Shown here one piece after another: positions 34,997-47,425 of a DNA stretch of 64,000 nucleotides. Source of the stretch: Cavia porcellus. Taxonomy: Eukaryota > Chordata > Mammalia > Rodentia > Caviidae. How positions within the stretch are numbered: the stretch's first letter is position 1; each line of letters opens with the position of its first letter. The position numbers and the translations under genes were made by a program. Location: the NCBI RefSeq assembly GCF_034190915.1, contig NW_026947502.1:34378785-34442784 (forward strand). The letters are read 5' to 3'. Under the pieces are notes generated by a model, which did not search any database, was not told the DNA's origin, and saw nothing but the letters and a program-made list of their open reading frames with translations.

Positions 34997-35482
34997 CAGA
35001 GAGACAGAGAGAGAGATTAAGTATGGCTCATGGGATTCTCACTTGAGTAACTGAGTGGGAAGAATTCTATTACTGAAACGTGTAAGACTAGAAGAGGCGG
35101 CAGGTGAACTCGTGAATTATTTTGGACAGTCTGAAATCTCAGTTAGGCAGTCTAAGATGAATTTAAAAGGTTAGTGAATTAGATTTGGGGATCAAGGCTA
35201 AAAATATAAATTAGGAAGTAATTTGCACAGAATATTAAAGACATGATATAAAATCACATAGCAAGATCATGTAGACAGATAAGATGTTTCAAAACAGAGC
35301 CACTGAATACTCCAACATTTAGAAGTTTAATGGAATGGAAGGAAGAAGAGAAGGAGGAAGAAACAGTAAGTTAAACATATAAATGAGACTAGGAAACAGC
35401 AACAACTAGGAGACTAGAAAAGAGTAAGACAAGAAAGTACCTCAAGAATAAAAGAGAATGCCTATAATGAAAAGGTTAGACA
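34590..35482 (+). repeat. Old interspersed repeat, left part
   Basis: Resembles a long mammal-wide repeat I know but cannot name (phrases like ggggccttgcacatca, gtgatgtgatatcttaaaat, actccaacatttagaag). It is cut by a (GA)n tract at 34937-35014 and by the full-length L1. The right part seems to continue near 43845. Confidence 0.45.
34937..35014. repeat. (GA)n microsatellite
   Basis: Nearly pure AG with a few C interruptions. Confidence 0.95.
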
Positions 35483-36000
35483 GATCTGCCTCCCCATTCT
35501 GGCTGCGCTCAGAGAACTGTGGAGTTTCCAGCAAGCAGGTGGGTGAACACTATCCCCGGAGCCCAGCCTATTTGGGACTCTTGCATGGCCTGGGTGCAGA
35601 GTAAGGGCTGGGCGGGTCTGGGACGCCTGCATCCGCCTCCCCGTGTGTCTGAAGGACTGTGGATTTCTCAGCAACCAGGCGAGCATCACCAGTTCCAGAG
35701 GCCCTCAGCCTGCCTTAAGTGCTCAGTGCATTCTGCCCGAAGCCCAGACTGTTTAGGACCCTCCAGGCTTCCAGGTGCAGTGAAGTGCCTAAGTGGGTCT
35801 GAGGCATGTACATCTGCCTCCCCATTCTGCTGCACTTGGAGAAGTGTGGAGCTTCCAGAAAGCAGGTGGGCGCACAGTGTCCCTGGAGCCCAGCTTATCT
35901 GGAACTACGGAGTTCTAAACAGGCAGAAGAGGGCCACTGGTTCTAGAAGCCCAGCAGCTTGGCGGAACTGGGTGCCAGAGCCCCAGGAGCTGCAAACATA
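35483..36000 (+). promoter_or_regulatory. L1 5' UTR with monomer-like repeats
   Basis: Related units start near 35484, 35629 and 35811 (ctgcctccccattctg-type openings), i.e. spacings of about 145 and 182 bases. Rodent L1s often carry such tandem promoter monomers. A frame stays open for about 160 codons across the repeats. Confidence 0.75.
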
Positions 36001-36132
36001 GAAGTGGATTCCAACAGACCCTGAGGAAGCATTCAAATAACACTTGAAACACAGAAATATAGGAAAATCACAAAATGAAAGACCAAATTACAACCTCAAA
36101 CCTTCAGCCCATCTCAAGAAATCCTAAGAGCG

Positions 36133-37113
36133 ATGTATATAGAAGAAAATATATGCCATTCACCTCAAATATCAGACGTAATAGTTACTGAAATTAACAA
36201 GCAACTCCAGGAAGCTTTAAAGGAATTCAAACTCGAAATAATCTCCCAGGTAAAAGAAGAAATGATAAAAGAAATGAATGAGATTCTGAATATATCTAAA
36301 GAAAGCACAGTTAAAAAATTGGAGGAACTAAACAAAAAGAATCCCTAGATGAGCAATATAAGAAACAAATAGAATACGTAATGCAGATGCAAGAGATATA
36401 CAGGAAATAAAAAACTCAACTGAAAGCTGTAAAAACTGCCTCAATGAAAGTGAAGATAGAATTTCAGACCTTGAAGACAGGATTGCAGCTAGTGAACAGG
36501 AAAGGAAAGATCTTTTAAAAATAACAAGGAATCAGGAAAAAACAATTCAACACCTGCAAGATGATGCAAAGAAAAATAACATAAGTTTGATAGGGATTAA
36601 TGAAAAAGAAAGGGAAAACATAAAGGATGTCAAGAGGATATTTAGAGAAGTGATAGCTGAAAATTTCCCAAACGTGAGATCAGAAACTGACATCAGGTTC
36701 AGTGAAGCCTATAGAACTCCAAACAGTCATAACCAAAATAAAACTACACCCAGACATCTGATAATCACCATCCCAGAAATCCAACCCAAGAATAGATTAT
36801 TAAAAGCTGTCAGAGAGAAAAGACACATCACTTATAAAGGAAAACCTATCAGAGTCATAGCGGACTTCTCAGCACAAACAATAAACTCAAGAAGAGCATG
36901 GAATGAAGTATTTCAGATTCTAAAGCAAAATGATTTCCAGCCTAGACTGATGCACCCTGAAAAACTATCATTCAAAATTGATGGTGAAATACAATAATTC
37001 CATGACAAAGAACAGCTGAAGAACTTCATGAACACCAAGCCAACCTTGCAAAAAATATTGAGAGACAGTTTAGATACACAAAGGAAAAAACCACTAAGCA
37101 AAGCAGATAATTA
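36133..37113 (+). pseudogene. L1 ORF1 (broken)
   Basis: Two frames share the coding remains. 36133-36348 is the N-terminal coiled-coil part. 36587-36997 is the RRM and C-terminal part with EAYRTP and SRRAW motifs. A frameshift separates them near 36340, and an in-frame stop at 36995-36997 removes the last residues. ORF1 protein normally binds L1 RNA as a trimer. Confidence 0.9.
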
Positions 37114-37133
37114 AATAGAACAGAAAGATAAAG

Positions 37134-40100
37134 ATGCAACAGCAGAAAAATAATATGTCAACAATAAACCAGCATATAACAACTATAACCATTAATGTAA
37201 ATGGTCTCAATGCACCAATCAAAAGAAACAGGCTAACACAATGGATCAAGAAACAAAATCCAACCATATGCTGTTTACAGGAAACCCATCTAACCCAGAA
37301 GGATAGTCACAGACTAAAAGTCAAAGGATGGAAAACAATACTTCATGAAACAAGAATCCAAAAAAAAGCAGGAGTAACCATTCTGTTTGCAGACAACGTG
37401 AACTTCAAACCAACAATGACCATAAAGAAAAAAGAAGGTCACTACATACTTGTTAGGGGAAAACTCCAAGAGGAAGAGATAACAATCTTAAATATATATG
37501 CACCAAACTCCAGAGCACCCAGTTATATAAAATAACTATTAACAGAAATGAAAACTCAAACTATCAGTAGCACAATTGTAACAGGAGACCCTAATACGCC
37601 ATTGACACCAAGGGACAGATCAACCAGACAGAAAATGAGCAAAGAAATAACAGAACTGAATCACACCTGTGAACAAATGGACTTGACAGACAGAATGTTC
37701 CACCCAACAACATCAGAATACACATTCTTCTCAGTAGTACATGGGTCATTCTCTAAAATAGACCATATATTAACTCACAGAACACATTTAAACAAATGCA
37801 AAAGAGTTGAAATCATCCCTTGCATGTTATCGGATCATAGCGCTCTGAAATTAGAAATTAATGATAAAAGATACTGTAAAAATCCCACAAACACATGGAA
37901 ACTGAATAACACACTCTTGAGTAATCAGTGGGTCACAGAAGAAATTAAAGAAGAAATTAAACAATACCTACAAGAAAATGAAAATGCAGACACAACTTTC
38001 CAGAATCTGTGGGATGCAATGAAAGCCGCTCTCAGAGGAAGATTTATTGCACTGAGTTCCCACATCAGGAAAACAGAACAAATACAAATAAATAACCTGA
38101 TGCTACACCTCAAACAGCTAGAAAAAGAAGAGCAAGTCAAGCCCAAAGAGAAAAGAGGAGAGGAAATTATAAAAATCAGAGCAGAGATCAATGCAATAGA
38201 GACTAAGAAAACAATCCAAAGAATCAACGAATCAAAAGAGTTGGTTCTTTGAAAGAATAAATAAAATCGATAAGCCCCTAGCCAACCTTATTTTAAAAAG
38301 GGAAGAAAAATCTCAAATTCATGCAATAAGAAATGAAAAATGTGAAATCACTACAGACACTACAGAAATACAGAAAATCATCAACACTTATTTCGAAAAC
38401 CTCTACTCTCCAAGGTTTGATAACACAGAAGAAATAGATAGATTCCTAGAAACATATGAAGTGCCAAAGCTAGATCAAGAGGATGTAAAACTGCTGAATA
38501 ACCCAATCTCTATTAATTAAATTGAAAATGTAATTAAGTCCTTACCTACAAAGAAGAGCCCAGGCCCAAACGGATTCACTGAAGAATTCTACAAGAAATA
38601 CAAAGAACACTTAATGCCGACTCTCCTCAAACTATTCAATGAAATTGAAAGGGAAGCAATCCTTCCTAAGTCATTCCTGGAAGCAAATATTACTGTAGTA
38701 CCAAAACATGAGAAAGACCCAACTAAAAAAGAGAACTATAGACCAATCTCCCTAATGAACACAGATGCAAAAATCCTCAATAAAATATTGGCAAACAGGA
38801 TACAGCAAATCATCAAGAAGACTATACACCATGACCAAGTGGGATTCATCCCAGGAATGCAGGGATGGTTCAACATACGTAAATCAATAAATGCAATCCA
38901 CCATACCAAGAAAGCCAAAAGTAAGAATCACATGATCATTTCTATAGATGCAGAAAAAGCCTTCGATAAGGTCCAACATTCATCCATGATAAGAACTTTA
39001 CAGAAAATTGGAATAGATGGTCTTTACCTCAATATAATAAAGGCCGTTTATGACAAACCAACAGCCAGCATTATACTAAATGGCCAAAAATTGAAAGCCT
39101 TTACTTTAAAATCAAGCATAAGACAAGGATGTCCTTTATCACCAGTCCTATTTAATATAGTACTAGAAGTACTAGCCAGAGCAATTAGACAAGAGAGAGA
39201 AATAAAAGCGGTAAAGACAGGAAAAGAAGAAGTTAAATCATCATTGTTTGCAGATGACATGATACTCTACATAGAAGACCCCAAAACTCCATTGAAAGAC
39301 TCTTAGATATAATAAATAAATTCAGTAATGTAGCTGGATACAAAATCAATACTCAGAAATCAAAAGCATCCCTATACACTAACAACAAAATCACAGAGAG
39401 GGAAATAAGAGAAACCACACTCTTTACACTAGTAAGCAAATAATGAAATATTTAGGAATTACTCTTACGAAGGAACTGAAAGACCTATACAGGGAAAATT
39501 ATAATACACTGAAAAAAGAAATTGAAGACGATCTCAGAAAATGGAAAGACATCCCTTGCTCATGGATAGGAAGAACAAACATTGTGAAAATGGCCATTCT
39601 CCCAAAACTGTTATACAGATTCAATGCAATCCCAATAAAAAATACCATCAACATACCTTATAAATCTAGAGAAATCACTCCAAAATTCATCTGGAACCAG
39701 AAGAAACCTAGAATAGCAAAGGCAATTCTAAGCAGCAAAGGCAAGGCAGGAGGCATCACAATCCCTGACTTGAAGTTATACTACAAAGCAACAATAGTAA
39801 AATCAACATGGTACTGGAATCAAAACAGAGCCGAAGATCAATGGAATAGATTAGAAGATACAACCACAACTACAAACACACTCAACCACCTTATCTTTGA
39901 TAAAGGAGCCAAGCAGGTTCACTGGAAGAACAATAGTCTCTTTAATAAATGGTGTTGGAAAAACTGGCTTTCCATTTGCCGAAAACTAAAGCTAGACCCA
40001 TGCCTATCACCATATACTAAATTAAAATCTCAATGGATCAAAGATCTGAATATTAAAACAGAAACGCTAAATCTGTTGGAAGACAAATTGGGTAGAAACC

Positions 40101-40889
40101 TGGAAGACATAGGGTTAGGTGGAGAATTCATGAACAGGACTCAAACCACACGGGAAATACTTCCCAGAATCAATAACTGGGACCATCTTTTATTAAAAAG
40201 TTTCTGCATGTCAAAAGAAATCTCCAGAATAGTGAAAAGAAAACCCACAAACTGGGAAAAGATCTTAGTGAACTCCCCCTCAGACAAGGGACTTTTGTCT
40301 AAAACATATAAAGAATTTAAAAAACTCAGACCCCCAAAATTCAAAGATCCAATCCAAAAATCAGCATCTGAGATGAACACTCACTTCTCAGAGGAAGAAA
40401 TACAAATGGCAAATAAATACATGAAAAAATGTTCATCATCATTGGTCATTAGAGAAATGCAAATTAAAACCACACTGAGATTCCATCTCACTCCTGAAAG
40501 AATGGCCAGGATCAAGAAAACCAACAACAACAAATGCTGGAGAGGCTGTAGGGAAAAAAGGAACTCTCCTACACTGTTGGTGGGAGTGTAGACTGGTACA
40601 ACCTTTGTGGAGGTCAGTCTGGAGAATTCTCAAAAAGCTGGGATTGGAAGTCCCATTTGTTCCAGCTATTCCACTTCTAGGCATATTCCCAGAAGAACTG
40701 AAAGCATCATACCACAGTGATATGTGTGCACCTATGTTTATAGCAGCACAATTTGTAATTGCCCGATCTTGGAAACAACCCAAGTGTTCACCAACTGCGG
40801 AATGGATAAAAAAGTTGTGGTATTTTTATACAATGGAGTATTACTCAGCTATAAAGAAGGATCACATTGAGATATTTATCAATAAATAG
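37134..40889 (+). pseudogene. L1 ORF2 (broken endonuclease/reverse transcriptase)
   Basis: The N-terminal endonuclease shows NVNGLNAP (from about 37194), QETHL and SDHSALKLE (near 37830). The reverse transcriptase shows the FADD catalytic box near 39247. The region after it carries the usual thumb and Cys-rich C-terminus. Breaks are stops at 37533-37535 and 38518-38520, and frameshifts near 38250, 39300, 39430 and 40590. Confidence 0.93.
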
Positions 40890-42323
40890 GCACAGCTTGA
40901 GACCGTATTCATAAGTGAAATAAATCAATCTCGCATGTGTGAATACCGAATAGTTTCCCTAATCTAAGTAATGATTCAAATATATAAAAGTAGGTGGTAA
41001 TCATGATTCCCCATTATGTGGCCTTGAAGCTTTATAAAGTTTTCACCTATTAATTGGGATGGCTTTATTCTGGACTGCTTGATATTATTGCCTGTGATGA
41101 AATTAACAGCTGTTTTGAAGAAAATAAGTCATCATAATAGCTAGTGCTGATTTATTATCATCTTGTTTTGAAGCCCCACCAAACTATGGTTCTTCTGTCT
41201 CTATTGGTTTTATCATGATGAGTCTTGCTGGATTTTATTATATGTGATAGTATAAACAAAAATTGTTATAGGCAAAGAGATAATATAGAAGCCATTGTTT
41301 ATTTTCTGTTGGTTGGTTCTAAATACCCTACAATGCTCTCATCCACCTGAATGGTTTTACACTGACTTGATATGTTTGAAGCTATAGTATATGAAGTTAT
41401 ATTCAAATATCATTTTTTATGATTTTTTAATTAAGTGAAAAAATCAAAAAAATTAGCAGGATATATTATAGTAACTTATTTGATTTCCTATTAACTTGAT
41501 TTGAAGTCCTGTAATACTTCCACTATCTTGTTTTGACTGATTAGATGCTGTTCCATTCTGTATGATAGTATCAAGTTTGAGGGTATAGGCAACTACTTTG
41601 AAGGCAATAAGATTCACTATAATGCCCATTCTGGTTTGACTATTATCTTCTTTGGAAGTCCTGTAGTGTTTACAAGGTTTAGGTTTTATTGGTCTTGTTC
41701 TCTACTGTTTTGTTCAACTTTATAATACCTTATGAGAGACAATTCTTTTTAAGGAAGCAAGAGGCATTATGGTAACCATTGTCGATAACCTTGTACTCTG
41801 TTTTTACATCATGTGCTATGTCTACCTTTGGTTTTGACTGACAGCTTTGTTTTGCCATATTTGACTTTACTCTCTTCCAAAAAAAAAAAAAAAGTAATAA
41901 GAACTAAGGAGTAACAAAATGTGTAAATTTTGTTGTAAAAAAGAGAGGAAAAAAAAGTGCTCTAAAGTATACAACTGCAAGTGTGTTTAGGGGTGTTAAA
42001 TAGATGACCATATTAATGTTTTTGGTTGGGTCATTGAACACAACTGTTTGCAGTCTCACTGGTTGAATGTCTACTTTATATGTTTTGATACTGTGACTTG
42101 AGTAACTATTTCTAAGATGATAATTGTAATCTATTAACTGGTGATTTCTTACTTTTTTTTGTACTTGTGTATTAATTGTACCCTTACACTGCTTTGTTTT
42201 GTTTTGTTTTTTCTCTTTTTCCTTTTAAATAAATAAGAAAAAAAAAAAAAAGAAAAGGTTAGACAATATTAAGTATTAGTGATAGTGTAGAGAAACTGAA
42301 ATGCTCATGCATTATTTGGTGGG

Positions 42324-42880
42324 TGCTGTACACTAGCAAAAAGAGCTTCATCATGTTTGTGTTATGCCTAAGTTATGACCAAAGTACCTGTAACGCCGTC
42401 ATACTGTTCTGTATGTGTCATTTTTCTGGGTGACCTATTTGATATAGTAATCAATGTTCCCCTCTGTAAAGAACTGTAAATCCCTGGGAATCTGACCTAA
42501 TTGATATGTTAACCATTGCTGCCCTCCGCAAACAACAGATGTTATCTAAAATTGAGTGCTAAGATAAGTTGACAAAGGTTTGTTAATTCCTGCAAGACTT
42601 CTTTGTCCTCTGCAAAGAGAAACAAAGGTCTTTCTCATTCCTTAGCAGATCAGGGATCTTTCATTTCCTGATCCACGCCCATAACCCCTTACTTTGTAAA
42701 GGGTGCTTTCTACAAAAAAATCTAGAAAGTTTTGAGGAAGACACACAGCTTTTGCAAATTCCAACTGCACTGTGTCACTGGGCCCAGGATAAAATAAATC
42801 AGCGCTGCTTTTTAAAAACATGTCTTGCCCCATTTTTGGACTCGAGGTTGTGGGGATAGGGGCTCATTTTTGGATTACAA
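42324..42880 (+). mobile_element. ERV1-like solo LTR
   Basis: Lies between two parts of the ancient L1 with gtggg at both edges (42319-42323 and 42883-42887). It carries an AATAAA signal near 42793 followed by a short R/U5-like stretch ending near ggattaca. Family not identified. Confidence 0.6.
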
Positions 42881-42980
42881 GAGTGGGGATGTAAAATGAC
42901 ATAGGTACTTTGGAAAACAATTTTGTAATTCCACAACATAGAATTACCATATGACTGAGCAATGTCATTTCTGATAGAAC

Positions 42981-43297
42981 TGTGGGGGACCAGCAGCGGC
43001 TGAAAAGATAAGAAGTATGAAATATAAATGACCTTTATTTTGAGAATGCGGGGAGAGACACCCCCGAACCCCTGGAGCATGGCATCTCCCCCTGGGTTGG
43101 CAATCTCTCTGTGGAACATGTGGAGTGGAAGCATATATGTAGCTTAGGTTTGGGGTGGAGCCTGAGGGGGCATTAGGGATGCACAGGTAGCCCATTGGTA
43201 TTCTTTTGGCACCATAGGTAAATTCCTAGGGGTAAGGGAGATGGAACTCCTTGGTTCCGGCTCAGGCTTTAATGGCTACAGTGTCCTGTCTGGGCCA
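42981..43297 (-). mobile_element. ERVK-like solo LTR
   Basis: On plus it reads TGTGGGGGACCAGC...GGGCCA; on minus the end is ...GGTCCCCCACA, and AATAAA lies about 60 bases before that end. It splits the old L1 cleanly, with no coding sequence. A duplicated target is not obvious. Confidence 0.65.
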
Positions 43298-43844
43298 AAA
43301 CTCTTTCAATTTCTAGGTATCTGTCCAAGAAAAATGAAAAGATATGTCTACACAAAAAACTTATACAGAAATGTTCATCGCACTGTTATTTGTAATAGTT
43401 TAAAAACAGAAATAACCCAAGGGTCCATAAGGTTATAAATGGGTATGGAATACTATTTGGCAATTAAAAGAAATACTGACACACAGTAGAGAGTGGATAA
43501 ATCTTGGAAACAATGCTAAATGAATGGAGCCGGCCATAGAAAATCACGTGTAGCATGATTTCATTTACATAAAATGTTCAGAATAGGCAAATCTAGAAAA
43601 ATAGAAGGTAAATTAGTTTTCTGTAGGGCTGGGAGAAGGAAAGGAGGGAGAAATAAGGAATAACTACCATTCAGTATACAGTTTGGATTAGTGGAACAAA
43701 CATTCTAAAATTAGATTGGATTATAGTGATAGCTGCATGACTCTGTGAATATACTAAGAACACTGAATTTTACAATTTAAATGGGTGAATGTTATGGTAC
43801 TTAAATCATATTCCCATAAAGATATTTAAAAATAAGGGGGAGGT

Positions 43845-44430
43845 GATCTGGAACAAATACTTCTGGGAGACCTGCTAAGTTTCAAATAGGGTAAAAGCCA
43901 CTGCATTGGACCACAATTGAGGTCACTGGTAACCTTAACAAACAAACACTTAGTAGAGTGATGAGGACCCAAGCAGCTAAGTGGGCTGAGAAGTAATGAG
44001 AACTGAGGAAGCACAGTAAAAGCAGTGTTGTTGGAAAAGGGCTGGAAAAACAGAGTAATAGCTAGAGACACAAGAGATTTAAGAGGTTTGTTTTTGTAAA
44101 ATGTGAGATAATATTGAATGCTTGTTCAGGAAAATGGATCCATACCAGAGAAATTAATAAAGCAGAAGAGAAAATGTTTATGGCTGAAACCATCCAAACA
44201 ATCAAATGTTTGTTCTTGTAAAAGGAATGGATTAAAAGGTACAAATGGAAAGGCTTTCAGCCACTAATTTCAACACTGTAAAAGCCAGAGAGGTTGAGCC
44301 CCGATGCTGATAGGGTGAGGACAGTACCAGGAAAGTTAAGAGAGGAGCTGCTGTTTCCTCCAGGAGGCCTCACAGGAGGTGATAAATTCGGAGTAGGAGG
44401 CAAAATGTTTTCTTGTAATACTACATAATG
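43845..44430 (+). repeat. Old interspersed repeat, right part
   Basis: Seems to continue the same unnamed repeat as 34590-35482 (ttgaggtcactggtaacctt, agagatttaagaggtttg, atgtgagataatattgaatg). Confidence 0.4.
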
Positions 44431-44994
44431 AAACCACTCCAAAACTTAGCCATTTGATGTTTTTCTCAATTTCCCAGATTTGGTCTTTACCCAAAAGTCC
44501 AGTTCTTAAATGTAGCACCGTTTGCTCTCTGGTGATGCTGAAAGTTTATCAGGCTAGTATGTCCTGGCTCTGTTGTGTTTTACCATCTTTCTTAGGCTTA
44601 TCTTTCTCCTCTCATATTCTATTACGAGTAGCAAGAAGCAATAGGCAGCATCTTCAGTATTCTGACTGAAAACTTCATTACTCAAAAACAGTTCTTTATG
44701 CAATTTGTTACTTTCCACATTACAGCAGGAGCTAGCTATGCTAAATTTCTTTTTCTACCATATAAGGATTGCCTATCCTTTAGTTTCTACCCATTTTCTC
44801 GCTTCCCTTTATACTTTCACTGAGTGCTTCCTGAAAGACCATGAGGCCTCATCCCACGGAATTTGCAGGTTTTTCTAACCTTTTCCCAAAAGTCCTTCAA
44901 GCTTCTGCCAGGTGTTTTGCTTCAGTGCCACTGCCACATTTTTAAGTATTTCTAAGGACCAAAATCTGTACCTATAACAAAATACCCTCAATTT
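44431..44994. other. Unassigned
   Basis: No gene recognised; possible old LTR-internal sequence. Confidence 0.4.
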
Positions 44995-45260
44995 AGCAGC
45001 TTAAAACAGCAAATATTTCTTGCCTCATAGTTTCTGTGAGTCAGGAATTTGGGAGTGACTTAGCTGGGAGACTCTGCTTTAGGTCTCACTTCAGGTTGTC
45101 TTGGAGATATCAGCTGGGAGGGAAGAGCTGTTTCCAAGATAGCTCACTCACATGGCTTTTGACAAGTCACATGACTTTTAGAAGTTAGTCCCATCGTCAT
45201 TTAGAGATGCTTTGGCATGACAGCTGGCTCACCTGAGCGAGCAATACAAAATGAGTGATA
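44995..45260 (-). repeat. Old LTR-like fragment
   Basis: aacaaaataccctcaattta, gcagcttaaaacagcaaata and gtttctgtgagtcaggaatt resemble reversed old MaLR/ERVL LTRs. Family uncertain. Confidence 0.45.
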
Positions 45261-45349
45261 CAAGGGAAGAAAACAAGAGAAGTCACAATGCATTTTATGA
45301 TTTTGTCTCAGAAGTCACATAATTGCTTTTGCTATAATCTGTTGAAGCA

Positions 45350-45737
45350 AAACACTGAAAATTTGGATCTTCAGTGTTTCCCAGAACAAGGCATTGAAGG
45401 CTTAGTGGCGATCCTGTGGCACTGCTAGGAGGTAATGGAACCTTTCTGAGATGGGGTGTAATGGGAAGAAGCTAAGGCACCAAGGAGTGCCCTTGATGGG
45501 AATACGAGGGTCCAGGTCCTTCTCCCTTTCTCCCTTTGCTTCCTACCACTGAGAGATAAGCAACTTTGCTCCACTCTGTGCTCCCTGCCATGAGATGTCA
45601 CGTTACCATAGGCCTGAGAGCAACACAGCCAACTGACCACGAACTGACCCCTCTGCAACTGTCAGCCTAAATAAGTCACTCTGCATTTTAAGTTGATCAT
45701 TTCAGGTATTTTACCACAGCAATAGAAAGGTAACACA
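45350..45737 (+). mobile_element. MaLR-type solo LTR
   Basis: Plus-strand order: ggcactgctaggaggtaatg, gatgtcacgttaccataggc, ctaaataagtcactc, caggtattttaccacagcaa, ending taacaca. Confidence 0.75.
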
Positions 45738-46101
45738 GAGTCCAGTCTCAAGGGGAGAGGAACTAAGCTTTAATGCTTAAAAGAAACACTATCAAAGACT
45801 GAGAACCTACTTTAAACAATCTTTAGGAGTAATGAAGAACACTTAGAGAGTGATAAGATTAGGGGTGACTGGACATGAGGTAGCTAGAAAATTCAGTAGC
45901 ATTTCCAGCACACTGAGCACCTATTTAAGACTTGTGATAATGAATGTAAAAGGCAGTCAGCCCCTTGAATTCACTAGCAGGTGTTACCTGCACCCATAGA
46001 TCCTCTGCTTGCTCCCGTCACTACTATTTCAGGCAGGTGTGCAGTGTTTGTTTACTTGCCTGTTCACTCCACTAACATTCATTTTCCCATATCAAGGACT
46101 G

Positions 46102-46446
46102 TGCTGGTTTCTCTTGTTGTTGGGACAAAATACCTGAAACCCAAAATTAAAGAAGGAAAGGTTGTTTAGCTCCCAGTTCATGGCGGTTTCAGTCCATCAT
46201 CAGCTGGCTCTGAGGCAGGTTCCATGGCACAGGGCAGTAATTCAAGGTGGGAGAAGACAGCAACCGCAACAAGAGCAAAAGCTGGAGCAAGCCTCTCTTC
46301 CTTCCTTATACTGTGCAGGCCATCCACCCCCAAGAGGGTGCAGCACTCACAGGGCTCTGTGCCCTCCTCTGGAGCAGACTGAGGATGTTTACAAAGGGAG
46401 GACCCTGGCCCCCTGCTGAATCAGGCAAGCTTCTCCAGTTGACACA
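46102..46446 (-). mobile_element. MaLR-type solo LTR
   Basis: Reversed MaLR LTR: ttgttgggacaaaatacctg at its 3' end, cagctggctctgaggcagg inside, ending gttgacaca. Confidence 0.75.
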
Positions 46447-46534
46447 CACAATGAACAACATCCTAGAGGGTAAAGATGCATTGTCTGCACTCTGGAATAT
46501 AGAACTATTGAGTTACTTAGTTAAGCATCTATAC

Positions 46535-46539
<5 letters not shown>

Positions 46540-46567
<28 letters not shown>

Positions 46568-46661
46568 GTCTTTTTCCTTTTTATCAGTACTAGGGATCGA
46601 ACTCACCACTGCCTGCTTGCAAGGCAGGTGCTTATGCCGCTGAGCCAAATCCCCAGCCCCC
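46540..46661 (-). mobile_element. ID-like SINE
   Basis: Minus-strand tRNA-Ala-like body with a long T/TTTTC-rich tail. Perfect 16-bp target duplication agcatctatacttttc at 46524-46539 and 46662-46677. Confidence 0.95.
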
Positions 46662-46677
46662 AGCATCTATACTTTTC

Positions 46678-47060
46678 AAGTTACACAATGAATCAACCAT
46701 TGCAGGGAACGTGAATTACCCTCTTACAAAGGACATTCAACAACAGTTGTAAAATAATTAAATCTTTTTCAAACTCCTGTATTTAAGCAAAGAAAGAAAG
46801 AAAGAAAGATGGAAGGAAAGAAAAGAGGGGGAGGAAATTTTGAAAAAGGAATATGCAACATAGTGTGGAAAAAAAGGAGGGTGAAAAAATAGGTAAATGG
46901 GCATTTGAAGAGTCACACCGTAACCCAAAAGTAGGACATCAAATTTGCCAAAGAAACTAATTATTGTTGCTCTACTGCAAGTTCTTTAGGCTTTCACCAG
47001 CCAAATTCAAGTTAGTGCTGAGCACCTGCAGTCTTGGCTTCCAGACCCAATTCCAACCAA
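46678..47060. other. Unassigned, with A/G-rich stretch
   Basis: A (GAAA)-rich tract at about 46790-46840; no gene. Confidence 0.4.
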
Positions 47061-47335
47061 AACATAATATGAAGGTTTGTGTTTGTTTTTGTTGTGGAAA
47101 TGCAAAATACCACCAACCTGGTGGCCTGCAACAACACAAATTTATTGTCTTACCATGTTGCAGGTCAGAAGGTTGGCACAGGTTCATTGGGCTAAAATGA
47201 GTGTGTCAGCAGGGCTGCATTCTTTTCTAGAAATTCTAGGGAAGAGTATGTTTCCTTCTGAAGCCACCACATTCCTTGGCCCCGGTTCTCCATCTTCAAA
47301 GCCAACAGCAGTCCAGTTCCTTTCACTCTTTAAGT
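47061..47335 (-). repeat. Old LTR-like fragment
   Basis: gcaacaacacaaatttattg, gtcagaaggttggcacagg and gtgtgtcagcagggctgc resemble a common reversed MaLR/ERVL-type repeat. Confidence 0.5.
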
Positions 47336-47425
47336 CTCTCTTTCTCTCTCTCTCTCTCTGTCTATGTCTCTTTCCCCCTCCCTCTCTCCCTCCCTCCCTT
47401 CTTTCTTCTTTCTCTCCTTTTCTCT
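47336..47425. repeat. (TC)n pyrimidine tract
   Basis: Alternating TC and TTCC-type simple sequence. Confidence 0.9.

Larger units (their letters stand above)
35483..42251 (+). mobile_element. Full-length L1 with perfect 14-bp target duplication
   Basis: The duplication gaaaaggttagaca lies at 35469-35482 and 42252-42265. The order inside is 5' UTR of repeated GC-rich units (35483-36000), ORF1 (about 36133-37113), ORF2 (37134-40889), a long T-rich 3' UTR (40890-42235) and a poly(A) tail. At 6769 bp it is full length. Both ORFs carry stops and frameshifts, so it cannot move on its own. The clean duplication and intact structure indicate a fairly recent insertion. Confidence 0.97.
42266..43840 (+). 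repeat. Ancient L1M 3' region with two nested LTRs
   Basis: 42266-42323, 42883-42980 and 43298-43840 read as one old L1 (gtgtagagaaactgaaatgc; ggatgtaaaatgacat; tctaggtatctgtccaagaa; tgaatatactaagaacactg). LTRs interrupt it twice. Confidence 0.75.

Noticed and set aside
46247..46714. 155-codon open frame
   Set aside because: Runs through a MaLR LTR and an ID SINE tail (FFSFFFF run).
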